Positions 33,833 through 43,391 of a DNA stretch of 64,000 nucleotides are shown piece after piece. The DNA lies in contig NZ_CP044067.1 in assembly GCF_008693385.1 (NCBI RefSeq), positions 1,800,501 to 1,864,500 of the forward strand, written 5' to 3'. This stretch comes from Cupriavidus pauculus. GTDB taxonomy: Bacteria; Pseudomonadota; Gammaproteobacteria; Burkholderiales; Burkholderiaceae. The notes beneath the pieces were generated by a model. The model searched no databases and had not been told where the DNA came from. It saw only the letters and a program-made list of their open reading frames with translations. A program made the position numbers and the translations under genes. Numbering within the stretch: the stretch's first letter is position 1; each line of letters starts with the position of its first letter.

Positions 33833-36274
33833 TCAGAAGTCGATCTGCGCGGACAACAGCAAGGTGCGAGGCGCCGCTACTGTCGCATAGGTGCCGCTCA
33901 CGAGCCAGTAGTCCGAGTTGAACAGGTTCTCGACATTGGCGCGGAACACGACGGACTTGCCCATGACCTTGGTGCGATACCGCGCGCCGACGTCGTAGCG
34001 CGTCCACGACGGCATGCGCAGCGTATTGGCCGCGTTGAAGTACACGCCCGAGGTATTGATGATGCGGCCCGACAGGCTCAGCCCCGGCACCCACGGCATA
34101 TCCCAGTCGACGCCGAAGTTGAAGGTGTGGTCGGGCACGCCGTTCGCGTCCTTGCCGTCGTTGACGCCCCCGGCGGTGCGCGAAAGCTTGGCGTCGTAGA
34201 ACGTGGCGCTCGCCATCAGGCGCAGGCCCTGCACGACCTCGCCATACGCCGACAGTTCGATCCCGCGATTCTTCTGCTCGCCATCGAAGCTGTAGAGATT
34301 CGTGGCGGGATCGGTCACCGCGCTTGGGCGCTTGATCTGGAACGCGGCCAGGCTCGTCGTGATGCGGCCCCAGTCCACCTTGACGCCGGTTTCCATCTGG
34401 CGCGACTTGTACGGCGGGAACACCTGGCCCGCGTTGGCGGCCGTGGTCGGCGCCACACCGCCGCGCGTCAGGCCGGACGTGTAGTTACCGTACAGCGAGA
34501 CGTACTGCAGCGGCTTGATCACGAAGCCGGCGAGCGGCGAGATCGCGCTGGCGTCGTAGCTCGAGGTCTGCGCGCCCGTCGTCGTGGAATAGTTCTCGAG
34601 CGAAACCTTCTGGTGGCGCAGGCCACCGGTCAGCTGGATGCGATCGTCGAGGAACGACAGCGTGTCGGTCACGGCCACGCTGGTCAGCACGGTATCCGAC
34701 GCTTTCTGCGCATCGGTACGCGCGCCGATCACGGCCGGCAGCGGCGTCGGATTGTAGATGTTCGAGGCGACCGCGGACGATGGCGGGTTCGCGATATACG
34801 CATTGCCGAGTTCCTGGTCCAGCCGCGTGAAGCCCACGTTCAGCGTATGGCCCACGCCAAAGGTGGAGAACATCGCGCGCGCGCCGACTTCGGCCGTGCT
34901 CGTCTTGCTGTACGAATCGTAGTACGAGTTATTGACGCGGAAATTGCCGAGCGCGTCCACGGGACCCGACGGGAACGTCTGGTACGCGGTGCCTCCGCGA
35001 TAGCCCCCTGCCGCGTAGACCATCAGGTTCGGCGAGATGTCGTACTCCAGGCGCGACATCACGGCCGAGTCATGCAGCCAGAGCTGCGTGCCCGGGAAGA
35101 AATTGCGGTGGCCCGAGGGTGCATCGGGAATCGACGTCACGCCCGCGGCAAAACCGACCTGCGGACGGAAGTTCTCGACGCCTTCGTGCTGCGTGTAGGC
35201 ATCGAGCGACCAGCGCAGCTTGCGGCCGCGATAGTCGAGGCCGAGCGCGCCGAGGCCCAGCTCCTGGCGGCCGGCGTCAAGATTGCTCTGGCCGTTCCTG
35301 TACACGCCATTGACGCGTACGCCCCATTCCTTTTCCTCGCCGAACCGGCGGCCGACATCGGCCTGCACGCCGAGAATCGACTTGCTCTCGTAGGTCGTGG
35401 TCAGGCGCGTCAGCGGCTCGTCGCCGGCGCGCTTGGTGGTGATATTGATCGCCCCGCCGACGCTGCCGTTCGGGCCGATGCCGTTCATCAGAGTGCCCGG
35501 TCCCTTGAGCACTTCCACGCGTTCCATGATCGCGGCCGGCATGCGGCTCGACGACACCAGCCCGTACAGGCCGTTGATGCCCACGTCGCCGCTCGCCACG
35601 GTATAGCCGCGGATCTGGAAGTCCTCCCCAAAACCGCCCGTCGACGTCAGCGTGCGCACCGACGATTCGTTGATGACCACGTCGGCCAGCGTGCGGGCCT
35701 GCGTGTTCTCGATGGTCTCGGCCGTGTAGTTCATGGTGCTGAACGGCGTGTCCATGACATCGAGCGAACCGAGAATGCCCAGGCTGCCGCCGCGCGCCAC
35801 CTGGCCGCCCGCATACTCGGGCTGCAGGCGCGTATCGGCCGATGCGGTCACGGTGACCGGCGGCAGCGTCCCATCGGCGCCGCTGCCGGTGTTGCCAGCA
35901 GGGCTGACGACCTGATAGCTGCCGTTCGATTGCTCGACCACGGTCAGGCCCGATCCCGCCAGCAGCGTGTCGAGACCGCCGCGCGCGGAGTAGCTGCCGT
36001 TCAGGCCTGCGCTCTGCCTGCCTGCGGCAATCTCGGGCTTGAACGACAGCATGATGCCGGCATCGCGGCCAAAGCGGCTCAGCGTGTCTTCGAGCGTGCC
36101 CGCGGGAATCGCATAGGCGCGCGTGGCGGCGGCCTGCGCGTGGGCGGCAAACGGCATGACGGCGGCCGGCGCGACCACTGCACCGCCGAATACGATACGG
36201 CCCACCATGGACGTCAGCAATTTACGGCGAATGACACGATGAGACTGACGCTCGCGCGTCCGGACGTGACCCAT
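33833..36274 (-). CDS. TonB-dependent ferric-siderophore receptor/transducer (FecA-type)
   Basis: 813 residues. Signal region to about residue 47 (AHA-QA), then an STN signalling domain (about 55-125: IPAGTLEDTLSRFGRDAG, GLDTLLAGSGLTVVEQSNGSYQV), which contacts a FecR-type anti-sigma factor. A plug domain follows (about 155-300: TIENTQARTLADVVINESS, GFGEDFQIRGYTV, MERVEVLKGPGTLMNGIGPNGSVGGAINITTKR; the last is cut into conserved blocks), and then a 22-strand barrel ending in the aromatic residue of SAQIDF. The receptor imports a ferric chelate with TonB energy and signals occupancy. The siderophore cannot be named. It sits in the order fecI-fecR-receptor-DUF4198. Confidence 0.93.
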   Translation of the reverse strand: MGHVRTRERQSHRVIRRKLLTSMVGRIVFGGAVVAPAAVMPFAAHAQAAATRAYAIPAGTLEDTLSRFGRDAGIMLSFKPEIAAGRQSAGLNGSYSARGGLDTLLAGSGLTVVEQSNGSYQVVSPAGNTGSGADGTLPPVTVTASADTRLQPEYAGGQVARGGSLGILGSLDVMDTPFSTMNYTAETIENTQARTLADVVINESSVRTLTSTGGFGEDFQIRGYTVASGDVGINGLYGLVSSSRMPAAIMERVEVLKGPGTLMNGIGPNGSVGGAINITTKRAGDEPLTRLTTTYESKSILGVQADVGRRFGEEKEWGVRVNGVYRNGQSNLDAGRQELGLGALGLDYRGRKLRWSLDAYTQHEGVENFRPQVGFAAGVTSIPDAPSGHRNFFPGTQLWLHDSAVMSRLEYDISPNLMVYAAGGYRGGTAYQTFPSGPVDALGNFRVNNSYYDSYSKTSTAEVGARAMFSTFGVGHTLNVGFTRLDQELGNAYIANPPSSAVASNIYNPTPLPAVIGARTDAQKASDTVLTSVAVTDTLSFLDDRIQLTGGLRHQKVSLENYSTTTGAQTSSYDASAISPLAGFVIKPLQYVSLYGNYTSGLTRGGVAPTTAANAGQVFPPYKSRQMETGVKVDWGRITTSLAAFQIKRPSAVTDPATNLYSFDGEQKNRGIELSAYGEVVQGLRLMASATFYDAKLSRTAGGVNDGKDANGVPDHTFNFGVDWDMPWVPGLSLSGRIINTSGVYFNAANTLRMPSWTRYDVGARYRTKVMGKSVVFRANVENLFNSDYWLVSGTYATVAAPRTLLLSAQIDF

Positions 36275-36343
36275 GAGTGAAACCTTTCGATGGAAGAGAG
36301 TTGAAGTACCTGTCTTCCCTGACCCGCGAGCTTCGAAAAGAGA

Positions 36344-37399
36344 TCAGCTTTTCTCGAAATTTTTTCCGGCGGGCGGTACGAGGCGAATCTCGTCGTCGCC
36401 CCAGAACCGGCTGACGACCTGCTGGCGCACGTTGAGGGTGGTCCCGAGCGTGTCGAGCACCTTGCTCACGTCGTCGAGCGGGAACGAGCCCGAGACGAGC
36501 ACGTCCCGCAGCGCGGGATCGCACGAGAGCGGAGCGCGGCTGTAGCGGCCCAGCTCCGCGATGAAATCGTCGAGGCGCATGCTGCGGGCGACGATAAAGC
36601 CGTCCGCCCATGCCATGCCGGCCTTGCTGGCCGCGTCGGGCACCGTAATCGTCTGCGCGGTATAGCTGGCGCTGTAACCCGACTGCAGTACGAGTTTGCG
36701 CGCGGGATTGTCGCGCGGGCGGATCTCCACGGCCCCCTCGTAGACGGCCACGCCGGTGTCGTGCGCGTGATGGCGCATCACGTACTGCGTGCCAAGCGCG
36801 CGGGCCGTGCCGAAGGCGGTCTCGACGAGAAACGGCCGCGGCACCGCTTCGCGGTCCGGCGCGGTCGTGATCAGGATCTCGCCCGAGATCAGCCGCACGC
36901 GGCGCTCCGTGGCGCTGAAGAGAATATCCACCGCGCTCGAGGTGTTCAGCATCAGCGAGGTCCCATCGGAAAGTATCAGCTTGCGACGCTCGCCGACGCC
37001 GGTGCGATAGTCCGCGGCCCACTGGCGCCAGCCCCGCTGCTCGCGGGCGCTCCATGTGGCACCACCGGCGATGGCCAGGATCGCCAGTGCCTTGATGGCA
37101 TGGCGGCGGCCCGGCGACGCCTTCGGCATCAGCGCCGCGCGCGCGAGGCCCGCGGTGGCGGGGGTGGCCAGCGGCTGAAGCCGGCCCTGCACGGACTCGA
37201 TGCGGCGCCACGCGCGCTCGTGGTCGGGATCGGCGGCCCGCCAGCGCTGCCACGCTTCCACGACCTCGGACGATACGGCGGCATCCTGCAACGCCACGAG
37301 CCACTCGAGCGCCTGCTCGGCAACGGCCGGCGGGATGGAGGCGGCATCGGCGGTCGCCTGATACCAGGACGACTGCGCGGGGTAAGAGTATGGCTTCAT
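36344..37399 (-). CDS. fecR: FecR-type anti-sigma/sigma-regulating protein
   Basis: 351 residues. N-terminal DUF4880-like cytoplasmic domain (about 25-75, AVAEQALEWLVALQD and WQRWRAADPDHERAWRRIE), one membrane helix near 102-117, then the periplasmic FecR domain (about 125-215: TGVGERRKLILSDGTSLMLNTSSAV, VETAFGTARALGTQYVM) and a C-terminal STN-contacting region. It transmits receptor occupancy to the ECF sigma factor. It lies 21 bases after fecI and 69 bases before the receptor gene, and all three are on the minus strand under the Fur box at 37962. Confidence 0.93.
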   Translation of the reverse strand: MKPYSYPAQSSWYQATADAASIPPAVAEQALEWLVALQDAAVSSEVVEAWQRWRAADPDHERAWRRIESVQGRLQPLATPATAGLARAALMPKASPGRRHAIKALAILAIAGGATWSAREQRGWRQWAADYRTGVGERRKLILSDGTSLMLNTSSAVDILFSATERRVRLISGEILITTAPDREAVPRPFLVETAFGTARALGTQYVMRHHAHDTGVAVYEGAVEIRPRDNPARKLVLQSGYSASYTAQTITVPDAASKAGMAWADGFIVARSMRLDDFIAELGRYSRAPLSCDPALRDVLVSGSFPLDDVSKVLDTLGTTLNVRQQVVSRFWGDDEIRLVPPAGKNFEKS

Positions 37400-37420
37400 C
37401 GGAACGGCTTCATCGGCGTT

Positions 37421-37957
37421 TCATCCGACGAACGACAGATCGGCGAAGTAGCAGCGCTGCAGCGCCTTGACGATGTAACGCTTGACGGTGGGCACGGAGA
37501 TGCCGAGCGTCTCCGCAACCTGCGCATGGGTCTGGCCATCGAGCTGCGACAGCAGGAACGCCTGGCGCACGATGGGCAGCAATCCGTCGAGCAGCCGGTC
37601 CAGTTCGACCAGCGTCTCCAGCAGCATCGCGCGCGTTTCCGGCGACAGGCCCACGTCCTGCGGGGCATGCGCCAGCGCCTCGAGGTAGGCCTGTTCGAGC
37701 TTCTCCCGGCGCCAGTGATTCGACATCAGGTTCCTGGCCACCGTCGTCAGGTAGGCGCGCGGCTCCTCGAGCTGAGCCGGCACGCGGTCGCTGTTGAGCA
37801 GCCGCACGAAGGTGTCCTGTGCCAGGTCCGCCGCATGTTCGGCGCTGCCGAGACGGCGTTGCAGCCAGCCCCTGAGCCACGAATGGTGGTCCACATACAG
37901 GGTGGCAACGTCGGGCGGGGCGACGGGGGACGGAAGGACGGAACCCGAAGTACTCAT
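37421..37957 (-). CDS. fecI: FecI-type ECF sigma factor
   Basis: 178-residue extracytoplasmic-function sigma factor. Region 2 (about 20-85) includes LYVDHHSWLRGWLQRRLG and DLAQDTFVRLL, and region 4 (about 115-165) includes FLLSQLDGQTHAQVAETLGISVPTVKRY as a helix-turn-helix, both typical of FecI/PvdS-like factors. It should direct RNA polymerase to the receptor promoter when the ferric chelate is bound. The start at 37957 lies only four bases from a strong Fur box and has no clear ribosome site, so a leaderless or different start is possible. No FecI-type promoter was identified with certainty in front of the receptor gene. Confidence 0.93.
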   Translation of the reverse strand: MSTSGSVLPSPVAPPDVATLYVDHHSWLRGWLQRRLGSAEHAADLAQDTFVRLLNSDRVPAQLEEPRAYLTTVARNLMSNHWRREKLEQAYLEALAHAPQDVGLSPETRAMLLETLVELDRLLDGLLPIVRQAFLLSQLDGQTHAQVAETLGISVPTVKRYIVKALQRCYFADLSFVG

Positions 37958-37961
37958 GGGG

Positions 37962-37980
37962 CGTAATGATAATCATTGTT
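37962..37980 (-). promoter_or_regulatory. Strong Fur box at fecI
   Basis: The 19 bases contain TAATGATAATCATT, giving 15 matches to the classic Fur consensus. It overlaps the region just upstream of the fecI start codon, so iron-loaded Fur should block fecI transcription. Confidence 0.8.
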
Positions 37981-38100
37981 ACTGGTAAACATCCAGCATG
38001 TCGGCAAATCGATACAACCGATGTCGAGGGATTACAACGAATTCGGCATTTCCTGACTTTGACGCGGCCTCCGGGGCACGCTCAGGGTAATCACTGACTT

Positions 38101-38140
38101 TGCATACGAATGCAAGAACACTAATCTGCATACGTATGCA
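38101..38140 (+). promoter_or_regulatory. Paired LacI-type operators before the catabolic operon
   Basis: TGCATACGAATGCA (38101-38114) and the perfect palindrome TGCATACGTATGCA (38127-38140) are 26 bases apart. Central CG and 14-base symmetry fit LacI-family operators. A weak promoter (TTGCAT at 38100, 16-base spacer, TAATCT at 38122) overlaps both. A LacI-type regulator is encoded third in the operon, which starts at 38174. Confidence 0.75.
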
Positions 38141-38173
38141 CCACCCCTTACAGAGACACTCCCAGGAGACACC

Positions 38174-39496
38174 ATGATTCGTTACCTCAAACGTGGACGT
38201 GACGTTCAGGCGCGTGCCGACGACGACACCGCAGTCCGCAATACCGTCGAAGGCATCATTCGCGACATCGAGACGCGCGGCGACGCCGCCGTGCGCGAAT
38301 ACAGCAAGAAGTTCGACAACTGGGAGCCCGAGGACTTCCGCCTGTCGCAGGCCTCGATCGAAAAGGCGATAAAGAGCCTGTCCGCGCGCGAGCTGGAAGA
38401 CATCCGCTTTGCCCAGACCCAGGTGCGCAACTTCGCGCAGATCCAGCGCGACTCGATGCTGGACGTGGAAGTCGAGACGCGCCCCGGCGTGTTCCTCGGC
38501 CACCGCCACGTGCCGATGAACGCGGTCGGCTGCTATATCCCCGGTGGCAAGTACCCGCTGCTGGCTTCCGCGCACATGAGCGTGCTGACGGCCAAGGTCG
38601 CGGGCGTCAAGCGCGTGGTCGCCACGGCGCCGCCGTTCCACGGCGAGCCGCACCCGGCCATCGTCGCCGCCATGCATATGGCCGGCGCGGACGAGATCCT
38701 CGTGCTCGGCGGCGTGCAGGCCGTGGTCGCCATGGCCGTCGGCACCAACAGCATCGCGCCGGTCGACATGCTGGTCGGCCCGGGCAACATGTTCGTGGCG
38801 GAAGCCAAGCGCCAGCTGTTCGGGCGCGTCGGCATCGACCTGTTCGCGGGGCCGACCGAAACGCTGGTCATCGCCGACGACTCGGTGGACGGCGAGATGT
38901 GCGCGGTCGATCTGCTCGGTCAGGCCGAGCATGGACCGACTTCGCCCGCCGTGCTGCTGACGGACAGCGAAGCGCTGGCCCACGCGACCATGGCCGAAAT
39001 CGAGCGCCAGCTCAAGATCCTCCCGACCGCCGAGATCGCCGCCAGGTCGTGGGCCGAGTTCGGCGAGGTCATCGTCTGCGACACCCGCGAAGAGATGCTG
39101 CAGAAGGCCGACGAACTCGCCTCCGAGCACGTGCAGGTCATGACGCGCGACCCGGACTGGTTCCTGAACAACATGACCAACTACGGCGCGCTGTTCCTCG
39201 GTCCGCGCACGAACGTCGCGTTCGGCGACAAGTGCATCGGCACCAACCACACGCTGCCCACGAACAAGGCCGCCCGTTACACCGGTGGCCTGTGGGTCGG
39301 CAAGTTCCTGAAGACCTGCACGTTCCAGCGCGTGACCACGGACGCGGCCAGCGCCGAAATCGGCGAGTACTGCTCGCGCCTGTGCCATATGGAAAACTTC
39401 GCCGGCCATGGCGAACAGGCCAACCTGCGCGTGCGCCGCTACGGCAACCGCCCGGACGTGCCCTGGTACGAGCCGGTGCCGGAGCTGCAGGGATGA
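38174..39496 (+). CDS. Histidinol-dehydrogenase-family enzyme, HpsN-like
   Basis: 440 residues of the HisD superfamily, which oxidises a primary alcohol through an aldehyde to a carboxylate with two NAD. Zinc and catalytic residues are present: Gln250 and His253 in LLGQAEHGP, Glu318-His319 in ELASEHVQ, Asp352 in [14 protein letters not shown] and His412 in AGHGEQ. The sequence FNPVG/C-like [13 protein letters not shown] and the GTNHTLPT block fit, but the gene lies in a catabolic operon without other his genes. The closest characterised type I know is HpsN, the sulfopropanediol dehydrogenase of Cupriavidus. The substrate here need not be a sulfonate. A good AGGAG ribosome site precedes the start. 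Confidence 0.88.
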   Translation: MIRYLKRGRDVQARADDDTAVRNTVEGIIRDIETRGDAAVREYSKKFDNWEPEDFRLSQASIEKAIKSLSARELEDIRFAQTQVRNFAQIQRDSMLDVEVETRPGVFLGHRHVPMNAVGCYIPGGKYPLLASAHMSVLTAKVAGVKRVVATAPPFHGEPHPAIVAAMHMAGADEILVLGGVQAVVAMAVGTNSIAPVDMLVGPGNMFVAEAKRQLFGRVGIDLFAGPTETLVIADDSVDGEMCAVDLLGQAEHGPTSPAVLLTDSEALAHATMAEIERQLKILPTAEIAARSWAEFGEVIVCDTREEMLQKADELASEHVQVMTRDPDWFLNNMTNYGALFLGPRTNVAFGDKCIGTNHTLPTNKAARYTGGLWVGKFLKTCTFQRVTTDAASAEIGEYCSRLCHMENFAGHGEQANLRVRRYGNRPDVPWYEPVPELQG

Positions 39497-40281
39497 CAGC
39501 CGCGACGCCACTGCCCTCCGCATTGCCTTCGTTCGGCGGGTTTCGGCTCGACGGCAAGCGCGCGCTCGTCACGGGCGGGGGCCGCGGCCTCGGCCTGGCG
39601 GCGGGTGTGGCACTGGCGCAGGCCGGTGCCGCCGTCACGCTCGCGGCACGGTCCGGCGCGGAGCTCGAAGCGGCCTGCACGGCCATTCGCGAGCAGGGCG
39701 GCAGCGCCGATGCGCTCGTGCTGGACGTGACCGATGCCGCCGCGGTCCGGCGCGCGGTCGAGAGCCGGCCGCCGTACCAGATTCTCGTCAACAACGCGGG
39801 CATGAACCGGCCCAAGCTGCTGACCGAGACGCCCGACGAAGACATCGACGCGGTGTTCGCGCTGAACGTGAAAGCGACCTTCTACGTCGCGCGCGAGGTC
39901 GCCCGGAGCCTCCAGGCCGCCGGCCTGCCGGGCTCCATCATCAATGTGTCGTCGCAGATGGGGCATGTGGGCAGCCCGCGCCGGACGCTGTATTGCGCCA
40001 GCAAGCATGCGGTCGAAGGCATGAGCAAGGCGCTGGCCTGGGAACTCGGGCCCGCGGGCATTCGCGTCAACACGCTGTGCCCGACCTTTATCGAGACTGC
40101 GTTCACCGCGCCGATGTTCGAGGATCCGGCATTCCGCCGTTTTGTCGTCGACAAGATCGCGCTGGGCCGCGTCGGTACGATCGACGAGGTCATGGGCCCC
40201 GTGGTGTTCCTCGCGAGCGATGCGTCGAGCCTGATGACGGGCAGCGCGCTGATGCTCGACGGCGGGTGGACGGCGGCATGA
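39493..40281 (+). CDS. Short-chain dehydrogenase/reductase
   Basis: 262 residues, classical [11 protein letters not shown] at 27-34 binds NAD(P), NNAG is at 100-103, the catalytic Ser is near 153, and Tyr167 and Lys171 lie in YCASK. PxFIET and the C-terminal MLDGGWT complete the family pattern. It probably oxidises a secondary alcohol of the pathway substrate. The start ATG overlaps the preceding stop (ATGA), and the stop overlaps the regulator start in the same way, so the three genes are translationally coupled. The exact substrate is unknown. Confidence 0.92.
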   Translation: MTAATPLPSALPSFGGFRLDGKRALVTGGGRGLGLAAGVALAQAGAAVTLAARSGAELEAACTAIREQGGSADALVLDVTDAAAVRRAVESRPPYQILVNNAGMNRPKLLTETPDEDIDAVFALNVKATFYVAREVARSLQAAGLPGSIINVSSQMGHVGSPRRTLYCASKHAVEGMSKALAWELGPAGIRVNTLCPTFIETAFTAPMFEDPAFRRFVVDKIALGRVGTIDEVMGPVVFLASDASSLMTGSALMLDGGWTAA

Positions 40282-41345
40282 AGGCAAAGGTCACCGCGCA
40301 CGACGTGGCCCGGCTGGCGGAGGTGTCGCAATCCGCCGTCAGCCGCGCGTTCACGCCGGGCGCGAGCGTGGCCCCCGACACGCGCGAGCGGATCCATACC
40401 GCGGCGCGTCAGCTCGGCTATCGTCCCAATGCCATCGCGCGCAGCCTCATCACACGCCGCAGCCGGATCATCGGCCTCGTCATGAGCTACCTGGAGAACC
40501 AGTTCTATCCGGTGGTCATCGAGCGCCTGTGCCAGGCGCTGCAGCAGGACGGCTATCACGTGCTGCTGTTCATCAGCGAGACCGAGGACGCCGACAACGT
40601 CCTCAAGGACATCCTGCAGTACCAGGTCGATGGCATCGTGATGGCATCGACGACGCTGTCGTCGGCGCTCGCCAACGACTGCATCCATGCCGGCATTCCG
40701 GTCGTGCTGTTCAACCGCGTGGCGCAGATCGGCACGCTGGGCGGCTACTCGACGAGTTCGGTCACGTCGCAGAACCGGGACGGCGGACGCCTCGTCGGCG
40801 AGTTGCTCGCCGGCAACGGCCATCGCCGCATCGCGTGGCTGGCCGGCGCCGAGAATGCCTCGACGAGCCGCGAACGCGAGGCCGGACTCTGCGACGCCCT
40901 CTCCGCGGCCGGCCTGCAACTGCATGCGCGCGGCGTGGGCCATTACGACTTTGCCGAAGCGCGGCGCGCCGTGCTCGCGATGTTTCGCGACCCCGCCAGC
41001 CGCCCCGACGCGCTGTTCTGCGCCAACGACCATATGGCCATCGCGGCGCTGGAAACCCTGCGGACCGAACTCGGCATGCGAGTCCCCCACGACGTATCGG
41101 TCGTCGGCTTCGACAACGTACCGCAGGCGGCGTGGCCGTCGTTCGACCTGACCACCGTGCAGCAGAACGTCGAGCAGATGGTCGATGCCACGCGCACGCT
41201 GCTGTTCCAGCAGATCGGCGGCGAGGTGATGGCGCGCAGCGTCGCCGTGCCATGCGTGCTGGTCGAGCGCGGCACCGTGCGCGCGAGCGGCGTGGCACGC
41301 CGGCCCATCCAAAACGAGACACACGAGACACCCGAGACAACATGA
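40278..41345 (+). CDS. LacI-family transcriptional regulator
   Basis: 355 residues. N-terminal LacI helix-turn-helix and hinge (VTAHDVARLAEVSQSAVSRAF ... LGYRPNAIARSL, split across about residues 5-58), then a periplasmic-binding-protein-like effector domain (about 65-340). Unusually for a local repressor, it is embedded as the third gene of the operon, with 4-base overlaps on both sides, so it is made only when the operon is transcribed. This fits autoregulation through the two palindromes at 38101-38140. The effector is expected to be the substrate or an intermediate, a hydroxylated acid or polyol. Confidence 0.93.
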   Translation: MKAKVTAHDVARLAEVSQSAVSRAFTPGASVAPDTRERIHTAARQLGYRPNAIARSLITRRSRIIGLVMSYLENQFYPVVIERLCQALQQDGYHVLLFISETEDADNVLKDILQYQVDGIVMASTTLSSALANDCIHAGIPVVLFNRVAQIGTLGGYSTSSVTSQNRDGGRLVGELLAGNGHRRIAWLAGAENASTSREREAGLCDALSAAGLQLHARGVGHYDFAEARRAVLAMFRDPASRPDALFCANDHMAIAALETLRTELGMRVPHDVSVVGFDNVPQAAWPSFDLTTVQQNVEQMVDATRTLLFQQIGGEVMARSVAVPCVLVERGTVRASGVARRPIQNETHETPETT

Positions 41346-42316
41346 TCGACAAGCAAGACCTTCAAACACTTTGCGGCGGGCGCCCCGTGGCGATCGTCGG
41401 CGCGGGACTGGTCGGCGCGGGCTGGGCCATCGTCTTCGCGCGTGCCGGGCTGAACGTGAAGATGTTCGACGCCAATGCCGAAATCACGCGCAAAGCCGTG
41501 CCGCTCATCGAGACGCAACTCGAAGGCCTGCGCCGCCATGGGCTGATCGACGAGGATCCTGCCGTCGTGCTGGCACGCATTACGCCGGTCGCCACGCTGG
41601 CCGAGGCCGTCGACGGCGTCGCCTACGTACAGGAGTCCGTGCTCGAGCGCGTCGACGTCAAGCGCCAGCTGATGGAGGAACTCGATGCGCTGCTCGCGCC
41701 CGACGCCATCGTCGGCAGCTCCACATCCGGTATTCCGGGCTCGGCCTTTGCGCTGGGCCTTGCCATCTCGCCCCGCGTGCTGATCGTGCATCCGGTGAAT
41801 CCGCCCTACCTCGTTCCCGTCGTGGAGCTCGTGCCTTCGCCGGAAGCCTCCGCGCGCACCGCCACGTTCGCCGATGCGCTGATGCGCGCGGTCGGACAGA
41901 CCGTGGTGCACGTGCGCAAGGAAGTGGAAGGGTTCGTGCTGAACCGCCTGCAGGCCGTGTTGCTGCGCGAGGCCTGGGCACTGGTGCAGGACGGCGTGGC
42001 CAGCTGCGAGGACGTCGACAAGACGATTCGCGACGGCCTCGGCTGGCGCTGGTCGTTCATGGGGCCGTTCGAGACGATCGATCTGAACGCACCCGGCGGC
42101 GTGGCGGATTACGCCGTGCGGCTGGGGGCGCTTTACCAGCGCATCGCGCGCGCGGGCAGCCATGAAGCGCCCTGGGATGCCGAGCTGATCGGCCACGTGG
42201 AATCGCAACGCCGCGAGCATCTGTCGCAGGCGGATCTGGAATCGCGCCGCGCATGGCGTGACGAACGACTGATGGAGTTCGCGGCGGCCCGGCGCGCGCA
42301 GGCGCCTGGACACTAA
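41342..42316 (+). CDS. 3-hydroxyacyl-CoA dehydrogenase-like, L-gulonate 3-dehydrogenase type
   Basis: 324 residues. N-terminal Rossmann fold (PVAIVGAGLVGAGWAIVFARAG) with an NAD-type acidic residue after strand 2 (MFDAN). The catalytic His is in LIVHPVNPPYLVPVVELV, and a helical C-terminal domain contains GFVLNRLQ and WSFMGPFETIDLN. Proteins with this length and PVNPPxLxPxVE motif include lambda-crystallin / L-gulonate 3-dehydrogenase and carnitine 3-dehydrogenase, which oxidise a beta-hydroxy acid that is not CoA-bound. In this operon it may act on a 3-hydroxy acid made by the HisD-like enzyme. The start overlaps the regulator stop. Confidence 0.88.
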   Translation: MIDKQDLQTLCGGRPVAIVGAGLVGAGWAIVFARAGLNVKMFDANAEITRKAVPLIETQLEGLRRHGLIDEDPAVVLARITPVATLAEAVDGVAYVQESVLERVDVKRQLMEELDALLAPDAIVGSSTSGIPGSAFALGLAISPRVLIVHPVNPPYLVPVVELVPSPEASARTATFADALMRAVGQTVVHVRKEVEGFVLNRLQAVLLREAWALVQDGVASCEDVDKTIRDGLGWRWSFMGPFETIDLNAPGGVADYAVRLGALYQRIARAGSHEAPWDAELIGHVESQRREHLSQADLESRRAWRDERLMEFAAARRAQAPGH

Positions 42317-42377
42317 TCACCGGGCACGTCAGGGCACACAGATGCCTGCCCCCCAAAGCAAAACAGGAGACATCCAT

Positions 42378-43364
42378 ATGAAACTGCCTCGCTATCCCCT
42401 CACCGTCCTCACCACCGCCCTCGCACTGGCCGTCTGCGGCCTGCCCGCCGCCCACGCGCAGAACGACTATCCGAACAAGCCGATCCGCCTGATCGTGCCG
42501 TTTGCCAATGCCGGCGTGACCGACACCAGCGCGCGCATCGTGGCGGAGAAACTCGGCCAGCAGCTGGGCCAGCAGATCGTCGTCGATAACAAGCCCGGCG
42601 CGGGCGGCAATATCGGCACGCAGATGGTGGCCAAGGCCGAGCCCGATGGCTATACGCTGCTGCTTGGCTATGACGGCACGCTCGTCATCAACCCCAACGT
42701 CTATGCGAAGGTGCCGTTCGATCCGGTGAAGGATTTCGCGCCGATCGGCAAGATCGGTGACGCGCTGCTGCTGATCGCGGCCAATCCGAAGCTCGGCGTC
42801 AAGAACATCGCGGACCTGCAGAAGTACGCCAGGACCCTGCCCGGCGGCGTGTCCTACGGGAGCGCCGGCAACGGCAGCACCACGCATCTGGCCGGCGAGA
42901 TGTTCCACCAGCGCACCGGCATGGCCATGACGCACGTTCCCTACAAGGGCGGCGGCCAGGCCCTGCTCGACGTCGTGGGCGGCACGCTGCCCATCACGTT
43001 CGCGGCGGTGACGGGTGCCATGCCGTTCGTGAAGAGCGGTCAGGTGGAGGCGCTGGCCGTGACCTCGCGCGAGCGCGCGCCCTCGCTGCCGAACGTGCCC
43101 ACGCTGATCGAAGCGGGCCTGAAGGACTTCGAGATCAATTCGTGGGTCGGTCTGCTGGCCCCGGCCAAGACGCCCCAGCCCGTGCTCGACAAGCTCAGCG
43201 CCGCGCTGCAGAAGGTGCTGAACGACCCCGCGATGCGGGAACGCCTCGCCTCGCTCGGCATCGTCGCCACGCCGGGCACGCCCGACGCCTATGGCAAGGA
43301 GATCGTGCGCGACCTCCAGAAGAACAAGGCGATCACCAAGGCCGCGCATATCAGTCTCGACTGA
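42378..43364 (+). CDS. Bug-family (TctC) binding protein, catabolic operon copy 1
   Basis: 328 residues from the ATG at 42378, with ribosome site AGGAGA. The signal peptide ends near AHA-QN. The mature protein has the Bug pattern NDYPNKPIRLIVPFANAGVTDTSAR, NKPGAGGNIGTQMVAKAEPDGYTLLLG, THVPYKGGGQALLDVVGG and SWVGLLAPAKTP. It should bind the pathway's carboxylate in the periplasm. No membrane subunits are encoded here, so it must borrow TctAB elsewhere or act as a sensor. A second Bug gene ends the operon. Confidence 0.94.
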   Translation: MKLPRYPLTVLTTALALAVCGLPAAHAQNDYPNKPIRLIVPFANAGVTDTSARIVAEKLGQQLGQQIVVDNKPGAGGNIGTQMVAKAEPDGYTLLLGYDGTLVINPNVYAKVPFDPVKDFAPIGKIGDALLLIAANPKLGVKNIADLQKYARTLPGGVSYGSAGNGSTTHLAGEMFHQRTGMAMTHVPYKGGGQALLDVVGGTLPITFAAVTGAMPFVKSGQVEALAVTSRERAPSLPNVPTLIEAGLKDFEINSWVGLLAPAKTPQPVLDKLSAALQKVLNDPAMRERLASLGIVATPGTPDAYGKEIVRDLQKNKAITKAAHISLD

Positions 43365-43391
43365 CCTGTCACAACGAGCGCACCCCACATC

